Assembly (NCBI GenBank): GCA_964243985.1
Contig: CAXTHJ010000079.1
Location: 1 to 11,963 of the forward strand
DNA length: 11,963 bases
From: CAIOYC01 sp964243985
Lineage (GTDB): Bacteria > Pseudomonadota > Alphaproteobacteria > Caulobacterales > Caulobacteraceae
Direction: 5' to 3'
Numbering within the stretch: position 1 is the stretch's first letter; every line of letters starts with the position of its first letter. Positions 1 through 6,057 of the stretch are shown here, piece by piece. Made by a program: the position numbers and the translations under genes. A model generated the notes under the pieces. It did not search any database, was not told where the DNA came from, and saw nothing but the letters and a program-made list of their open reading frames with translations.

Positions 1-1
1 C

Positions 2-739
2 CGCTGGACAGTCGGCAATCAGGTCTGCGCCCTTGTTGGCGGCGGTGGCTATGGCGAATACTGCCGGGTGGACGCTCGGCACGCCTTGCCCATTCCCAAG
101 GGGTTGAGCCTCACCGAGGCCGCCGCTCTGCCCGAGACCGCCTTCACCGTCTTCACCAATGTGTTCGAGGGCGGGGCGCTGAAATCCGGGGAGACCTTCG
201 TGGTGCATGGGGCGACCAGCGGCATCGGCGTGATGGCGATCCAGATGGCTAAGGCGGCCGGCGCGCGGGTGATCGCCACCGGACGCGGGGCGGACAAGGC
301 GGCGGAGGCCCTCAAGCTCGGCGCCGACCTCTCCATCGACACGACGGCCGAGGATTTTGCGGAGCGCATCAAGGCCGAGGGCGGCGCGGACGTGATCCTG
401 GACATAGTGGGCGGCGATTACACGCCCCGAAACCTCGATTGCCTGAAGCCGCTCGGCCGCAACGTCCTGATCGCCACCCAGGCGGGGGCGAAAGCGGAGA
501 TCAACCTGATGCAGCTGATGCAGAAGCGCCTGATCCTCACCGGCTCAACCCTCCGCCCGAGGAGCGCGGACGAGAAGGCGCGGCTGGCCAAGGCGGTGGA
601 GGCCACCGTCTGGCCATGGGTGGAGGCCGGCAAGATCAAGCCGATCATCGATAAGACCTTCCCCCTGACCGAAGCCGCCGCCGCCCATGCCCATGTGGAA
701 CGCGGGAGCCATGTGGGGAAGGTGGTGCTGACGGTGTGA
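2..739 (+). CDS. NAD(P)H:quinone oxidoreductase, PIG3/zeta-crystallin type (5' truncated)
   Basis: This is a medium-chain dehydrogenase/reductase without zinc that probably reduces quinones or enones with NADPH in the cytoplasm. The reading frame is open to the window edge, and its first visible codons read RWTVGNQVCALVGGGGYGEY, the typical end of the GroES-like domain, so the real start lies before base 1; the GTG at 68 is internal. The Rossmann nucleotide-binding loop appears as HGATSGIG (about 211-234), followed by a second beta-alpha unit and the family-typical VILDIVGG segment. The C-terminus, HVERGSHVGKVVLTV, is the usual PIG3 ending. About 245 residues of an expected 320-330 are present. 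The gene converges on arsC with a 40-bp gap and is probably unrelated to it. The exact substrate is unknown; the family call is secure. Confidence 0.9.
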   Translation, partial: RWTVGNQVCALVGGGGYGEYCRVDARHALPIPKGLSLTEAAALPETAFTVFTNVFEGGALKSGETFVVHGATSGIGVMAIQMAKAAGARVIATGRGADKAAEALKLGADLSIDTTAEDFAERIKAEGGADVILDIVGGDYTPRNLDCLKPLGRNVLIATQAGAKAEINLMQLMQKRLILTGSTLRPRSADEKARLAKAVEATVWPWVEAGKIKPIIDKTFPLTEAAAAHAHVERGSHVGKVVLTV

Positions 740-779
740 TCGGCGTTGAGCGGTCCTCCCGAATGTCCGGCAAGGGGGG

Positions 780-1199
780 TTAGCGGCCTTTGGTCGGCAC
801 CACTTCACCGTCTTCCTTCGTGAAGCTCTCCGGCCATCGTTCGAGCAGGCTCAAGACCGCCTCGGATGGACGACACAGCGCGACGCCCTTGGGGGTGGCG
901 ACGATAGGCCGGTGTACGAGGATGGGGTGAGCTTCCATCGCTGCAAGGATAGCTTCGCCGTCCACGTCATCTCCGATCAGACCAAGCTTGGCGGCGGGCG
1001 TTCCCTTCTCCCGAAGGATGTCTCGCGGAATCGCTCCCATGACGGCCAAGAGCCCAAGAAGCTGTGGTCTCGTCCAACCGACCTTCAGGTACTCGACTAC
1101 CTCCGGCCTGTAGCCAGCGGCTTCGATCATCGCGAGGGTGTTGCGCGAGGTGCCGCAGTCGGTGTTGTGGTGGATCACCACCGGAAACTTGTCAGCCAT
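780..1199 (-). CDS. arsC: ArsC arsenate reductase, glutaredoxin-dependent
   Basis: Reduces arsenate to arsenite in the cytoplasm using glutathione/glutaredoxin. The protein has 139 residues, the usual size for the R773 ArsC type. The catalytic Cys15 lies in NTDCGTSRNT, and the three arginines that bind the oxyanion are Arg63 (ILREKG), Arg97 (HRPIV) and Arg110 (LCRPSE). Each is shifted by exactly three from E. coli R773 Cys12/Arg60/Arg94/Arg107. The ATG start has a strong Shine-Dalgarno sequence (GGGGAGG, six bases upstream) inside the end of aqpS, and the two genes overlap by 8 bp. It is the last gene of the arsR-arsN2-aqpS-arsC operon, so arsenite made here would leave through the neighbouring channel. 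Confidence 0.96.
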   Translation of the reverse strand: MADKFPVVIHHNTDCGTSRNTLAMIEAAGYRPEVVEYLKVGWTRPQLLGLLAVMGAIPRDILREKGTPAAKLGLIGDDVDGEAILAAMEAHPILVHRPIVATPKGVALCRPSEAVLSLLERWPESFTKEDGEVVPTKGR

Positions 1200-1896
1200 G
1201 GTCGGCCTCCCCTTTGAGCAGCCAACCCGCAGTCCCGAGAGCAGCGGCCATGCCTATAAGCTGAGCGAGGAAAAAAGCGGGCGCGGAGGCGGGTGCGATC
1301 CCGGCGAAGGTGTCGGTGAGCATCCGGGCGACGGTCACCGCCGGGTTCGCGAATGAGGTGGACGCGGTGAACCAGTAGGCGGCGGTGATGTAGAGACCTA
1401 CGCAGACCGGCGTGAGGGTTGGTCGGAAGCGAAGCGATCCCAGGATCGTTAGAATGAGCCCGAAGGTCGCGACAGCCTCTGAGATGCCCTGCGCAAAACC
1501 GTCACGGATGTGCGTCGAGATCTGGAGCAGAGGGAGGGCAAACATGGCGTGGGCGAGCAATGTGCCGAAGCAGCATCCAACCAACTGAGCTACGATGAAG
1601 GCCGCCAGCGACGACCACGGCAACTCGCCCCGGATCGCGAAAGTCGCTGACACCACGGGGTTAAAGTGGGCTCCGGAGATCGGCCCGAGGATTGTGATGA
1701 GAACGACCAAGGCCGCCCCCGTGGCGATGGCGTTGGCGAGCAGGGCGACGCCGTTGTTCCCGGCTGAGAGCCGCTCGGCCATGATCCCCGAGCCGACCAC
1801 CACGGCGACGAGCAGGGCGGACCCCAGCGCCTCGGCGGCGATCCGCTTGGCGAGGCTGAAGCGAAGGAGCGGCGGTTCTAGGGTAGCGTCTTGCAC
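1192..1896 (-). CDS. aqpS: AqpS-type aquaglyceroporin (arsenite channel)
   Basis: An inner-membrane channel of the MIP family; in Sinorhizobium meliloti the AqpS protein of an ars operon lets arsenite made by ArsC flow out. The 234-residue protein has about six hydrophobic segments (roughly 18-38, 50-70, 96-118, 138-154, 162-178, 203-227). The two pore loops are GAHFNPVVS (residues 75-83, NPV instead of the usual NPA) and SFANPAVTVAR (181-191, a normal NPA with the selectivity Arg191). The start is GTG, overlapping the end of arsN2 by 19 bp, which suggests translational coupling; no good ribosome binding site is visible. The frame runs 8 bp into arsC. Solute specificity is inferred from the operon, not shown by the sequence alone. 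Confidence 0.92.
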   Translation of the reverse strand: MQDATLEPPLLRFSLAKRIAAEALGSALLVAVVVGSGIMAERLSAGNNGVALLANAIATGAALVVLITILGPISGAHFNPVVSATFAIRGELPWSSLAAFIVAQLVGCCFGTLLAHAMFALPLLQISTHIRDGFAQGISEAVATFGLILTILGSLRFRPTLTPVCVGLYITAAYWFTASTSFANPAVTVARMLTDTFAGIAPASAPAFFLAQLIGMAAALGTAGWLLKGEADHG

Positions 1897-2318
1897 ATCA
1901 GCACGGCGGAGGCGGGGCAGAGCCCTCGGAATTGGCTGCTTTTTCGGATCGCCTGCGGGGCGGTTTCTCGGCCCCGAGCCAAATAGCCGACGCGCTCAAA
2001 GAAGCCCGGAGCAAGCTCGGTAAGGAGCCAGAGCCTTTTGGTCCCGTGCTCGCGAGCGTAAGTTTCAACCTGGGCCACGAGGGCGGCTCCATCACCCCTC
2101 CCGCGTCGAGCCGGGTCGAGGATCACCGACCGGAGCAAGCGATCCGCGCCGTCGCCCGTCAAGCCAGCGTACCCCACCGGCTCATCCCCGCTCCTCGCGA
2201 TCAGGAAGTGGGGCGAACCCTCCCCCAAGTCGCTGACCGCGAGCCTAGAGGCTGTCAACCACTGGACCGTTCGCGCGAACTCGGCCCCTCCGGCCTCGAT
2301 CTCCTCCAATCGGTTCAT
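1878..2318 (-). CDS. arsN2: ArsN2-type GNAT acetyltransferase of the arsenic operon
   Basis: A GNAT N-acetyltransferase of the ArsN kind found in ars operons. ArsN1 relatives acetylate the arsenical antibiotic arsinothricin; the substrate of ArsN2 is less clear. The ATG at 2318 overlaps the arsR stop as ATGA, giving 146 residues; a longer frame reaches back to 2387 but would lie within arsR. The acetyl-CoA loop is visible as ILDPARRGRGDGAALV, followed by the WLLTELAPGFFERVGY beta-bulge/helix and a tail reading SSQFRGLCPASAVLMCKTL, which is characteristic of ArsN2. It sits between the repressor and the channel, so it should be induced with them. The family is confident; the reaction is inference. 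Confidence 0.88.
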   Translation of the reverse strand: MNRLEEIEAGGAEFARTVQWLTASRLAVSDLGEGSPHFLIARSGDEPVGYAGLTGDGADRLLRSVILDPARRGRGDGAALVAQVETYAREHGTKRLWLLTELAPGFFERVGYLARGRETAPQAIRKSSQFRGLCPASAVLMCKTLP

Positions 2319-2656
2319 GCGCAGCACGCCGCCGCTTCGACTATGCCAGCGAGGGGCGAGCAGACCTCTGGCCGTCCGTTGCAGCAATCCTCCATCAGGT
2401 AGCCCAGCAGGGCCGCCATGTTGTCATAGCGCGCCGTGTAGATAATCGACCGCCCTTGCCGCCTAGCCGACGCGAGCCCGGCATGGCTAAGGATCGTGAG
2501 GCTTGCTGAGAGGGTGTTTGGCGCGATCCCCACGCGCCGGGAAACTTCGCCCGCTGAGAGGCCGTCAGGCCCGGACTTTACGAGTTCACGAAAGATGATC
2601 AGCCGCCCTTGGTGGGCGAGCGCGGACAGCGCATCGACGGCCCGATTGATTTCCAT
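2315..2656 (-). CDS. arsR: ArsR/SmtB-family arsenite-responsive repressor
   Basis: A DNA-binding repressor that releases its operator when arsenite binds to cysteines. The protein has 113 residues. The winged helix spans about 5-85, with the recognition helix in GIAPNTLSASLTIL and the wing around RRQGRSIIY. The Cys pair 91-92 and Cys99 (EDCCNGRPEVC) resemble the C-terminal As(III) site described for Acidithiobacillus ferrooxidans ArsR rather than the CVC site in the DNA helix of R773 ArsR; a second pair, Cys111-Cys112, ends the protein. It is the first gene of the minus-strand operon and overlaps arsN2 by four bases. There is no Shine-Dalgarno, and a -10-like TATCGT (2663-2668) ends six bases before the ATG, so the message may be leaderless. 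Confidence 0.95.
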   Translation of the reverse strand: MEINRAVDALSALAHQGRLIIFRELVKSGPDGLSAGEVSRRVGIAPNTLSASLTILSHAGLASARRQGRSIIYTARYDNMAALLGYLMEDCCNGRPEVCSPLAGIVEAAACCA

Positions 2657-2690
2657 ATTTCAACGATACAGCAAATATGCGCTTGAGCAA
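2654..2690. promoter_or_regulatory. Divergent arsR/arsH control region with palindrome (putative ArsR operator)
   Basis: The 36-bp gap between arsR and arsH contains a perfect inverted repeat CATATTT-N12-AAATATG (2654-2660 and 2673-2679). It overlaps the arsR ATG and a candidate minus-strand promoter: -35 TTGCTC at 2690-2685, 16-bp spacer, -10 TATCGT at 2668-2663. Repressor bound here could shut off both directions at once. The repeat is seen directly; its identity as the ArsR operator is inferred from position. Confidence 0.55.
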
Positions 2691-2692
2691 CC

Positions 2693-3406
2693 ATGGCCGA
2701 CATGCCTGCTCTCGTGGAAGCTTTCGCTGACAAGCCGTCTCCGGACAGGTTTGTCCCAGCGGCGGTTCCAAGCCACCCACCACGGTTCCTGTTGCTCTAC
2801 GGCTCGCTCCGGGAGCGATCCTACAGTCGGCTAATGGTCGAAGAGGCAGACCGACTTTTGGGATCCATGGGAGCCGAGACCCGCATCTACGACCCGCGTG
2901 GCTTGCCCCAGCCTGACGATGCAAGTCCGGATCACCCCAAGGTGAAAGAGCTTCGGGACCTCTCCATCTGGTCAGAAGGCCACCTGTGGTGCAGCCCTGA
3001 ACGCCACGGGGCGATCACAGGCATCTTCAAATCGCAGATCGACTGGCTCCCACTGGAGACTGGCGGGGTGCGCCCGACACAGGGAAGAACCCTCGCGGTC
3101 ATGCAGGTGAACGCCGGGTCCCAGTCTTTCAATTCCGTGAATGCCCTTCGCATCCTTGGCCGGTGGATGCGCATGATCACCATCCCCAATCAGTCGAGCG
3201 TGGCGAAGGCATACGACGAGTTCGATGACGCTGGTAGAATGAAGCCTTCCGCGTACTACGACCGCCTGGTCGATGTGATGGAGGAGTTGTTCAAGTTCAC
3301 ACTGCTCACGCGAGGCAACTCGGATTACCTCGTGGACCGCTACAGTGAGCGGAAACAGGAGGGCCGGGAAGTCCAAGGCTCCGCCAGCCTCGCCTCTATC
3401 AGCTAA
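2693..3406 (+). CDS. arsH: ArsH, NADPH-dependent FMN reductase / organoarsenical oxidase
   Basis: A flavodoxin-fold FMN enzyme. ArsH proteins oxidise trivalent methylated and aromatic arsenicals to the less toxic pentavalent forms. The 237-residue protein carries the FMN phosphate loop GSLRERSYS (37-45), the SPERHGAITGIFKSQIDWLP region (starting at 101) and the long C-terminal helix with DYLVDRYSERK, all diagnostic of ArsH. The ATG at 2693 starts MADMPALVEAF; the second ATG nine bases later is an alternative. No clear Shine-Dalgarno is present. It is transcribed away from arsR and should share its operator. Length and motifs are intact. Confidence 0.95.
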   Translation: MADMPALVEAFADKPSPDRFVPAAVPSHPPRFLLLYGSLRERSYSRLMVEEADRLLGSMGAETRIYDPRGLPQPDDASPDHPKVKELRDLSIWSEGHLWCSPERHGAITGIFKSQIDWLPLETGGVRPTQGRTLAVMQVNAGSQSFNSVNALRILGRWMRMITIPNQSSVAKAYDEFDDAGRMKPSAYYDRLVDVMEELFKFTLLTRGNSDYLVDRYSERKQEGREVQGSASLASIS

Positions 3407-3432
3407 TGTCCGACTCGGGTCGCTAAGCGGTC
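3406..3432. repeat. Degenerate intergenic repeat, copy 1 (ATGnCCG...GGGTCG...AAGC.GTC)
   Basis: Directly after the arsH stop the sequence reads ATGTCCGACTC-GGGTCG-CTAAGCGGTC. A related stretch follows the GNAT gene at 11175-11200. The shared skeleton is ATGnCCG, GGGTCG, AAGC and GTC; copy 1 folds only imperfectly. From memory it resembles a common, mostly decayed hairpin sequence in proteobacterial intergenic DNA. Confidence 0.35.
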
Positions 3433-3474
3433 GCCTGCTCCAAGCCAGAGATTGGACGTTGCGCTTACCGCGTC

Positions 3475-4317
3475 TCAGCCCGCCCGCCGCGTCGTGGAGA
3501 TGAAGCCCCGCTCGGAGTTCTCCAGGAAACTCACAAGGTGCGTTACATAGGGGTTGCCAGCCCCACCGGTCCGGGCCTTCTCCATCCGCTCGGCCATCGG
3601 GCCCTTGCCGAGGAAGAGGGCGCGGAAGGCGCGGCGGAGCGCCGCCACATCTTCGCTGGTGAAGTTGGCGCGCTTTAGACCGACTTCGTTCAGGCCGACC
3701 AGCCGGGCGCGGTCGCCCTGCACGATGCAGAAGGGCGGCACGTCCTGCGTCACGGTGGCGCCCAGGGCCACAAAGGCGTTGCGGCCGATCCGCACCTTCT
3801 GGTGGGCGGCGGTCAGTCCAGCCATCCAGGCGTAGGATTCCACCACCGAATGACCGCCTAAGGTCGCGTTGTTGACCATGCGGATGCCGTTGGCCAGCAC
3901 GCTGTCGTGGCCGACGTGGGTGTAGGCCATCAGCATATTGCCGTCGCCGATCACCGTGCCGTGCTCCGCCCCGAACGCGCCGCCGGAAATGGAGGCGAAT
4001 TCGCGGATGAAGTTGCCGTCGCCGATGGTCAGCCGTTGCGGCGCGCCGGACCAGTTCTCGTACTGCGGCGGCGTGCCGACGTAGCAGTGGGGAGAGAAGG
4101 TGTTGCCCTGACCGATAGTGGTGGCGCCCTCGATCACGGCGTGGGCGCCGATGCTGTTGTCGGGGCCGAGGCGCACCAGGGGGCCAATCACGGCGTAGGG
4201 GCCGATCTTCACGTTGGCGCCGATCTCCGCCTCCCGCGCCACGACGGCGGTGGGGTGGATGTTGACGCACGTTTCTCGATCCACCGCGAAGTCCCAGCTG
4301 GGTCGTAGAGCGTTCAT
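3475..4317 (-). CDS. LpxA-family UDP-N-acetylglucosamine acyltransferase (orphan copy)
   Basis: A left-handed beta-helix acyltransferase of the LpxA type, which normally moves a 3-hydroxyacyl group from ACP to UDP-GlcNAc as the first step of lipid A synthesis. Hexapeptide repeats run from about residue 18 to 205, followed by the LpxA helical tail. Alignment to E. coli LpxA needs no gap, with a constant shift of 12: His134, His137 (catalytic, E. coli His125), His156, His172 and Arg216 are kept. Three positions differ: Asn88 for Lys76, Ser111 for His99, and Leu185 for the chain-length residue Gly173. The usual neighbours lpxD, fabZ and lpxB are absent, so this may be a second copy with another acyl chain or acceptor. 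ATG 4317 is used here, but GTG 4284 gives a start closer to the family. Confidence 0.85.
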   Translation of the reverse strand: MNALRPSWDFAVDRETCVNIHPTAVVAREAEIGANVKIGPYAVIGPLVRLGPDNSIGAHAVIEGATTIGQGNTFSPHCYVGTPPQYENWSGAPQRLTIGDGNFIREFASISGGAFGAEHGTVIGDGNMLMAYTHVGHDSVLANGIRMVNNATLGGHSVVESYAWMAGLTAAHQKVRIGRNAFVALGATVTQDVPPFCIVQGDRARLVGLNEVGLKRANFTSEDVAALRRAFRALFLGKGPMAERMEKARTGGAGNPYVTHLVSFLENSERGFISTTRRAG

Positions 4318-4461
4318 GCGGTCAGGCCCAGGCGTTACACTGTCCGCCCATGCGCGACGGAGAGCGTCATAAAGTCAAGGCCATACTGCAATTTTGCCGA
4401 AACACTGACGGGAAACGCCGCAAGCTTGATCGCTGCGCCAACCTCCGTCACAAGCCAGCCT

Positions 4462-4501
4462 ATGAGCATTGGCGTTTCGGCATGAGCATCGGCGTTTTCG
4501 A
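4462..4501 (+). repeat. Tandem 20-bp duplication covering the murI start codon
   Basis: Bases 4462-4481 (ATGAGCATTGGCGTTTCGGC) and 4482-4501 (ATGAGCATCGGCGTTTTCGA) match at 16 of 20 positions and abut exactly. The first unit encodes MSIGVSA and stops at TGA 4483-4485, which overlaps the murI ATG (4482-4484) as ATGA. Confidence 0.75.
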
Positions 4502-5333
4502 CAGCGGCGTGGGCGGGCTCAGCGTGCATCGGGCGCTGGTAGCCGCCATGCCGTCGGCGGATTTCATCTATCTCGGCGACCACGCCCACAGCCCCTATGG
4601 CGGGCGGCCGGGGGAGGAGATCGTTGATCTGACCCGCGCCGCCTGCGAGCGCCTGTTCTCAGAGGGGGTGAGCCTGGTGGTGCTGGCCTGCAACACCGCC
4701 TCGGCCATCGCGCTGCGGCGGCTGCAGCAGACCTGGCTCCCGGGGTATCGGCAAAAGCTCGGGCGCCCGGTGAACGTGCTCGGCATCATCGTCCCCACCA
4801 TCGAGGCCGCCACCGGCCAAGCCTGGACCTATGAGCCGCAGCGGCGCAGCGAGAAGGTGGAGGCGGTGGAGGTGATCGGCGTCTTCTCCACCCCCGCCAC
4901 TGCGCGCTCCCGCGTCTACGAGATCGAAATCGACAAGCGACGGGACGACCTAGCCGTGTTTTCCGAGCCTTGCCCAGAGCTTGTGCCGATGATCGAGGGA
5001 GACGCGTCGCGGAACGAACTGCGGGCGGTGGTGGAGGCGCACGTCAAGGCGCTGACCACCCGTATCGGCCGTCCGCCCACCCGCGCCATCCTCGGCTGCA
5101 CCCACTATGAAATCGTCGCCGACCTGTTCCAGGCGGCGCTGCCCCAAGGCTTGACGCTTATCCATCAGCCCACCGCCACGGTGGATTCGCTGCTGCGCTA
5201 CCTCGTGGCCCACCCGGAGTATGCGCCCGGCGTCGGCGGCCAGCGGCGGTTCCTCACCACCGGACATCCGGCGGAGCAGAACGGCTTGGTGGAGACGTTT
5301 TGGGGCGGGCCGCTGAAGTTTGAAGCGGCCTAA
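4482..5333 (+). CDS. murI: MurI glutamate racemase
   Basis: Converts L-glutamate to D-glutamate for peptidoglycan precursors in the cytoplasm. The protein has 283 residues from ATG 4482, beginning MSIGVFDSGVGGLSV as family members do; a frame open to 4350 would add 44 residues that do not resemble the family. The two catalytic cysteines are Cys70 (LACNTASA) and Cys206 (LGCTHYE), with Asp7-Ser8 in the FDSGVGG loop and YGGRPGEEI as the substrate-side motif. A slightly longer loop follows residue 113 (TYEPQRRSEKVEAVEV). It is divergent from the LpxA-like gene across 164 bp. No convincing Shine-Dalgarno precedes the start; instead a 7-codon duplicated leader frame overlaps it. Confidence 0.93.
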   Translation: MSIGVFDSGVGGLSVHRALVAAMPSADFIYLGDHAHSPYGGRPGEEIVDLTRAACERLFSEGVSLVVLACNTASAIALRRLQQTWLPGYRQKLGRPVNVLGIIVPTIEAATGQAWTYEPQRRSEKVEAVEVIGVFSTPATARSRVYEIEIDKRRDDLAVFSEPCPELVPMIEGDASRNELRAVVEAHVKALTTRIGRPPTRAILGCTHYEIVADLFQAALPQGLTLIHQPTATVDSLLRYLVAHPEYAPGVGGQRRFLTTGHPAEQNGLVETFWGGPLKFEAA

Positions 5334-5352
5334 CTATCCGAGATCCCTAAAT

Positions 5353-5378
5353 CCGCTCATCCCCGCGGGGATGAGCGG
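5353..5378. terminator. 26-bp perfect palindrome between convergent murI and ahpD
   Basis: CCGCTCATCCCC (5353-5364) and its exact complement GGGGATGAGCGG (5367-5378) flank a central GC. It lies 20 bp past the murI stop and 20 bp past the ahpD stop, so it could end transcription from both sides, although neither side has a long T tract. Its first 15 bases also begin the REP-like element at 5950, so it may be a collapsed copy of that repeat. Confidence 0.55.
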
Positions 5379-5398
5379 CGTGGCTGGCGGTAGCCAGA

Positions 5399-5926
5399 TT
5401 ATCCAGCCGCAGCCTTTTCCGCCGCCATCACGCGGCTGACGGCGTTGACCACCGCGGCGATGCGGATCGCCGCCTGGATGCCGGTGTTGGCGATCTGGCG
5501 CTTGCGCAGTTCCTCCTCGTGGGCGTCCAGGCACATGCCGCAGCCGTTCACCGCCGAGACCGCTGTGCACCAGAGCTCGAAGTCGGTCTTCTCCACCCCC
5601 GGATTGGCGATGATGTTCATGCGCAGGCGCGCGGGGAGGGTGCGGTATTCGGGGTTCTTCATCAAATGGAGGGCGCGGTAGTAGACGTTGTTCATGCCCA
5701 TGATGGCCGCGGCGGCTTTGGCGCCGGTCCTGGCCTCGTCCGACAGGTCGGCCGCGCCCTCGATCGCCTTGATCACGTCCGGCTGGCCCACCGCGTAGGC
5801 TGAGGCTAGGAAACACCCCCACTTCTGCTGCTCGGTCAGCACCGTCTCGCTGGCGAGGGAAGAGAGGTTCAGGCTAAGATCCTTGGCGTAGGCCGGGATC
5901 TGGTCGCGCAGGGCGTCAAGGGACAT
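5399..5926 (-). CDS. ahpD: AhpD alkylhydroperoxidase / AhpC-reducing thiol oxidoreductase
   Basis: AhpD restores oxidised AhpC (in mycobacteria through lipoamide) and has weak peroxidase activity itself. The protein has 175 residues, the size of M. tuberculosis AhpD. The redox motif is CGMC (Cys129, Cys132) with His136 and Glu117; these match M. tuberculosis Glu118/Cys130/Cys133/His137 with a shift of one, so the whole proton relay is kept. The ATG at 5926 has GGAG nine bases upstream. It lies 131 bp downstream of ahpC on the same strand, with an inverted pair of palindromes between them, so it may be transcribed with ahpC or from its own promoter. Confidence 0.95.
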   Translation of the reverse strand: MSLDALRDQIPAYAKDLSLNLSSLASETVLTEQQKWGCFLASAYAVGQPDVIKAIEGAADLSDEARTGAKAAAAIMGMNNVYYRALHLMKNPEYRTLPARLRMNIIANPGVEKTDFELWCTAVSAVNGCGMCLDAHEEELRKRQIANTGIQAAIRIAAVVNAVSRVMAAEKAAAG

Positions 5927-5949
5927 TTATCGTAGCTCCATAAAATATT

Positions 5950-6039
5950 CCGCTCATCCCCGCGAAGGCGGGGACCCAGGTCTGTCCAGCGGCGTGAGCC
6001 GGTTCAAGCCTAGGTTCCCGCTTCCGCGGGAATGAGCGG
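5950..6039. repeat. Inverted pair of REP-like palindromes (BIME-like) between ahpC and ahpD
   Basis: Unit 1 (5950-5980) contains the hairpin CCCCGC-GAAG-GCGGGG (5958-5973) and ends in ACCCAGG. Unit 2 (6009-6039), in opposite orientation, contains TTCCCGC-TTCC-GCGGGAA (6015-6032). Unit 1 and the complement of unit 2 agree at 26 of 31 positions, so the pair can fold as two small hairpins or as one long cruciform. The element type (GCTCATCCCCGCGAAGGCGG) is common between genes in alphaproteobacteria. It may attenuate or stabilise the ahpC-ahpD message. Confidence 0.8.
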
Positions 6040-6057
6040 ATGAAGAGTTTGTGCTTG

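Noticed and set aside
2319..2387. Upstream start for ArsN2 inside arsR
   Set aside because: The extra residues do not fit the GNAT family, and ATG 2318 gives the classic ATGA overlap with arsR.
2972..4270. 432-codon open frame on the minus strand across arsH and the LpxA-like gene
   Set aside because: Arg/Pro/Gly-rich translation with no domain; it overlaps two well-supported genes and is a product of high G+C.
4350..4481. 44-residue N-terminal extension of MurI
   Set aside because: MurI proteins start near (M)xIGVFDSG; the extension has no family similarity.
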